This document shows positions 5,780-6,462 of a DNA stretch of 6,462 nt, one piece after another. Positions within the stretch are counted from its first letter, which is position 1, and the number at the start of each line of letters is the position of its first letter. Under the pieces are notes generated by a model. The model had not been told where the DNA came from. It searched no databases and saw only the letters and a list, made by a program, of their open reading frames with translations. The translations under genes were made by a program, and so were the position numbers. Source of the DNA: Candidatus Parcubacteria bacterium (GTDB lineage: Bacteria; Patescibacteriota; Minisyncoccia; UBA6257; JAPLYJ01); NCBI GenBank assembly GCA_026395655.1, contig JAPLYJ010000040.1, positions 1 through 6,462 of the forward strand, in the 5' to 3' direction.

Positions 5780-6462
5780 ATGAATAAAAGAGTTTTCATT
5801 ACCACAGCTATCGATTATATAAATGGTCAACCTCATTTAGGTCATGCTTTAGAAAAAATTCAAGCTGATGTTTTAGCTCGTTATTTCCGCCAGCAAGACA
5901 GAGAGGTATATTTTTTAAGTGGTACAGATGAAAATAGTTTAAAAAATGTTCAAACAGCTGAAAAAGTAGGTAAACCTATTTTAGATTTTGTAAATGAATA
6001 TTATTTAAAATTTTATAATCTAAAAAAAGAATTAAATCTTTCTTACGATGATTTTATACGTACTACTGAGCCTAGGCATATCTCGGGGGTAACCAAACTT
6101 TGGCAAGCCTGTAAGAAAGACATTTATATGAAAGAATATACAGGTTTATATTGTGTAGGTTGTGAAGCTTTTTATACCGAAGACGAATTAATTGATGGTT
6201 TGTGCCCTGAGCATAAAACAAAACCAGAATTAATTACTGAGAATAATTATTTTTTTAAATTATCAGAATATCAAAATAAATTAGATAAAGCTTTAACTGA
6301 TAAGCAATATTATATTATTCCGGACAGCCGTCTGTCTGAAACATTAAGTTTTGTTCATTCCGGATTAAAAGATATTTGTGTTTCCCGTTTAGCTAGCCGT
6401 TCCAAAGGTTGGGGGATTAACGTACCTGATGATTTAGATCAAACTATTTGGGTTTGGTTTGA
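5780..6462 (+). CDS. metG: methionine--tRNA ligase, N-terminal part (cut by window edge)
   Basis: The first 227 codons of a class I synthetase that charges tRNA-Met, including the initiator, in the cytoplasm. The start MNKRVFITTAIDY leads into the HIGH motif as HLGH (19-22), within the Rossmann fold. GTDE (48-51) follows and keeps the Asp expected to bind the methionine amino group (D50), but the usual next His is Asn52. The connective domain has one zinc knuckle, C125/C128 and C142/H145 (CVGC and CPEH), as in Thermus-type MetRS and unlike the four-Cys double-knuckle enzymes. NYFFKLSEY (156-164) is also typical. The frame ends at WVWF, normally followed by Asp-Ala. The KMSKS loop, anticodon domain and any C-terminal tRNA-binding domain lie beyond the window. 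The preceding gene's TAA (5774-5776) is in the same frame and fixes the start. No Shine-Dalgarno sequence is seen. Confidence 0.96.
   Translation, partial: MNKRVFITTAIDYINGQPHLGHALEKIQADVLARYFRQQDREVYFLSGTDENSLKNVQTAEKVGKPILDFVNEYYLKFYNLKKELNLSYDDFIRTTEPRHISGVTKLWQACKKDIYMKEYTGLYCVGCEAFYTEDELIDGLCPEHKTKPELITENNYFFKLSEYQNKLDKALTDKQYYIIPDSRLSETLSFVHSGLKDICVSRLASRSKGWGINVPDDLDQTIWVWF

Larger units (their letters stand above)
300..6462 (+). other. predicted operon: repeat protein - glyS - M16 peptidase - AI-2E transporter - metG
   Basis: Five plus-strand genes follow one another with gaps of 13, 2, 5 and 3 bp. No internal hairpin with a T-tract and no convincing internal promoter is visible. Good promoter candidates lie only before the first gene. 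The unit runs beyond the right edge, because metG is incomplete. Shared transcription is inferred from spacing and strand. Two synthetases for different amino acids on one transcript suggests steady, growth-related expression rather than control by one amino acid. Confidence 0.75.

Noticed and set aside
300..6462. Alternative genetic code (UGA as glycine), as in some candidate phyla
   Set aside because: No in-frame TGA occurs in any of the five plus-strand genes, Trp is encoded by TGG, and all four complete genes stop at TAA; the standard bacterial code explains everything seen.

Overview
The window looks like a piece of an AT-rich (roughly one third G+C by eye), compactly packed bacterial chromosome, most likely from a Candidate Phyla Radiation (Patescibacteria) lineage. 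The reasons are the gene set and order, the strong use of A/T-ending codons, the 2-13 bp gaps between genes, a homodimeric GlyRS and a Thermus-like single-knuckle MetRS. The phylum is an inference from gene content and protein style, not a search result. The four complete genes all end in TAA, and none contains an in-frame TGA, so I see no sign of the UGA-to-glycine code of Gracilibacteria/Absconditabacteria.

Layout. Positions 1-113 hold the 5' end of a minus-strand reading frame with a hydrophobic N-terminus, cut off by the window edge. Positions 114-299 are a divergent intergenic region with a 19 bp interrupted palindrome and candidate promoters in both directions, two of which overlap at their -35 boxes. 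From 300 to the right edge, five genes run on the plus strand with almost no gaps. They are (1) a 588-aa single-pass membrane protein with four Ig-like/DUF11-like extracytoplasmic repeats, (2) glycyl-tRNA synthetase (glyS, class II), (3) an M16 family zinc peptidase, (4) an AI-2E/PF01594 family membrane transporter and (5) methionyl-tRNA synthetase (metG), truncated by the window edge after 227 codons.

The plus-strand genes probably form one operon: the gaps are 13, 2, 5 and 3 bp, no terminator is visible inside it, and good promoters occur only upstream of the first gene. Two aminoacyl-tRNA synthetases share the transcript with a predicted peptidase, a predicted permease and a surface-exposed repeat protein. 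The synthetases are translation housekeeping; the other three have no evident biochemical link to them.

No defence island, mobile element, CRISPR array, tRNA/rRNA gene or integrase was seen. The region reads as a housekeeping operon. Its most interesting parts are the uncharacterised repeat protein, the divergent regulatory region, start sites without Shine-Dalgarno sequences, and an Asn in place of the usual His in the MetRS active-site GTDEH motif.
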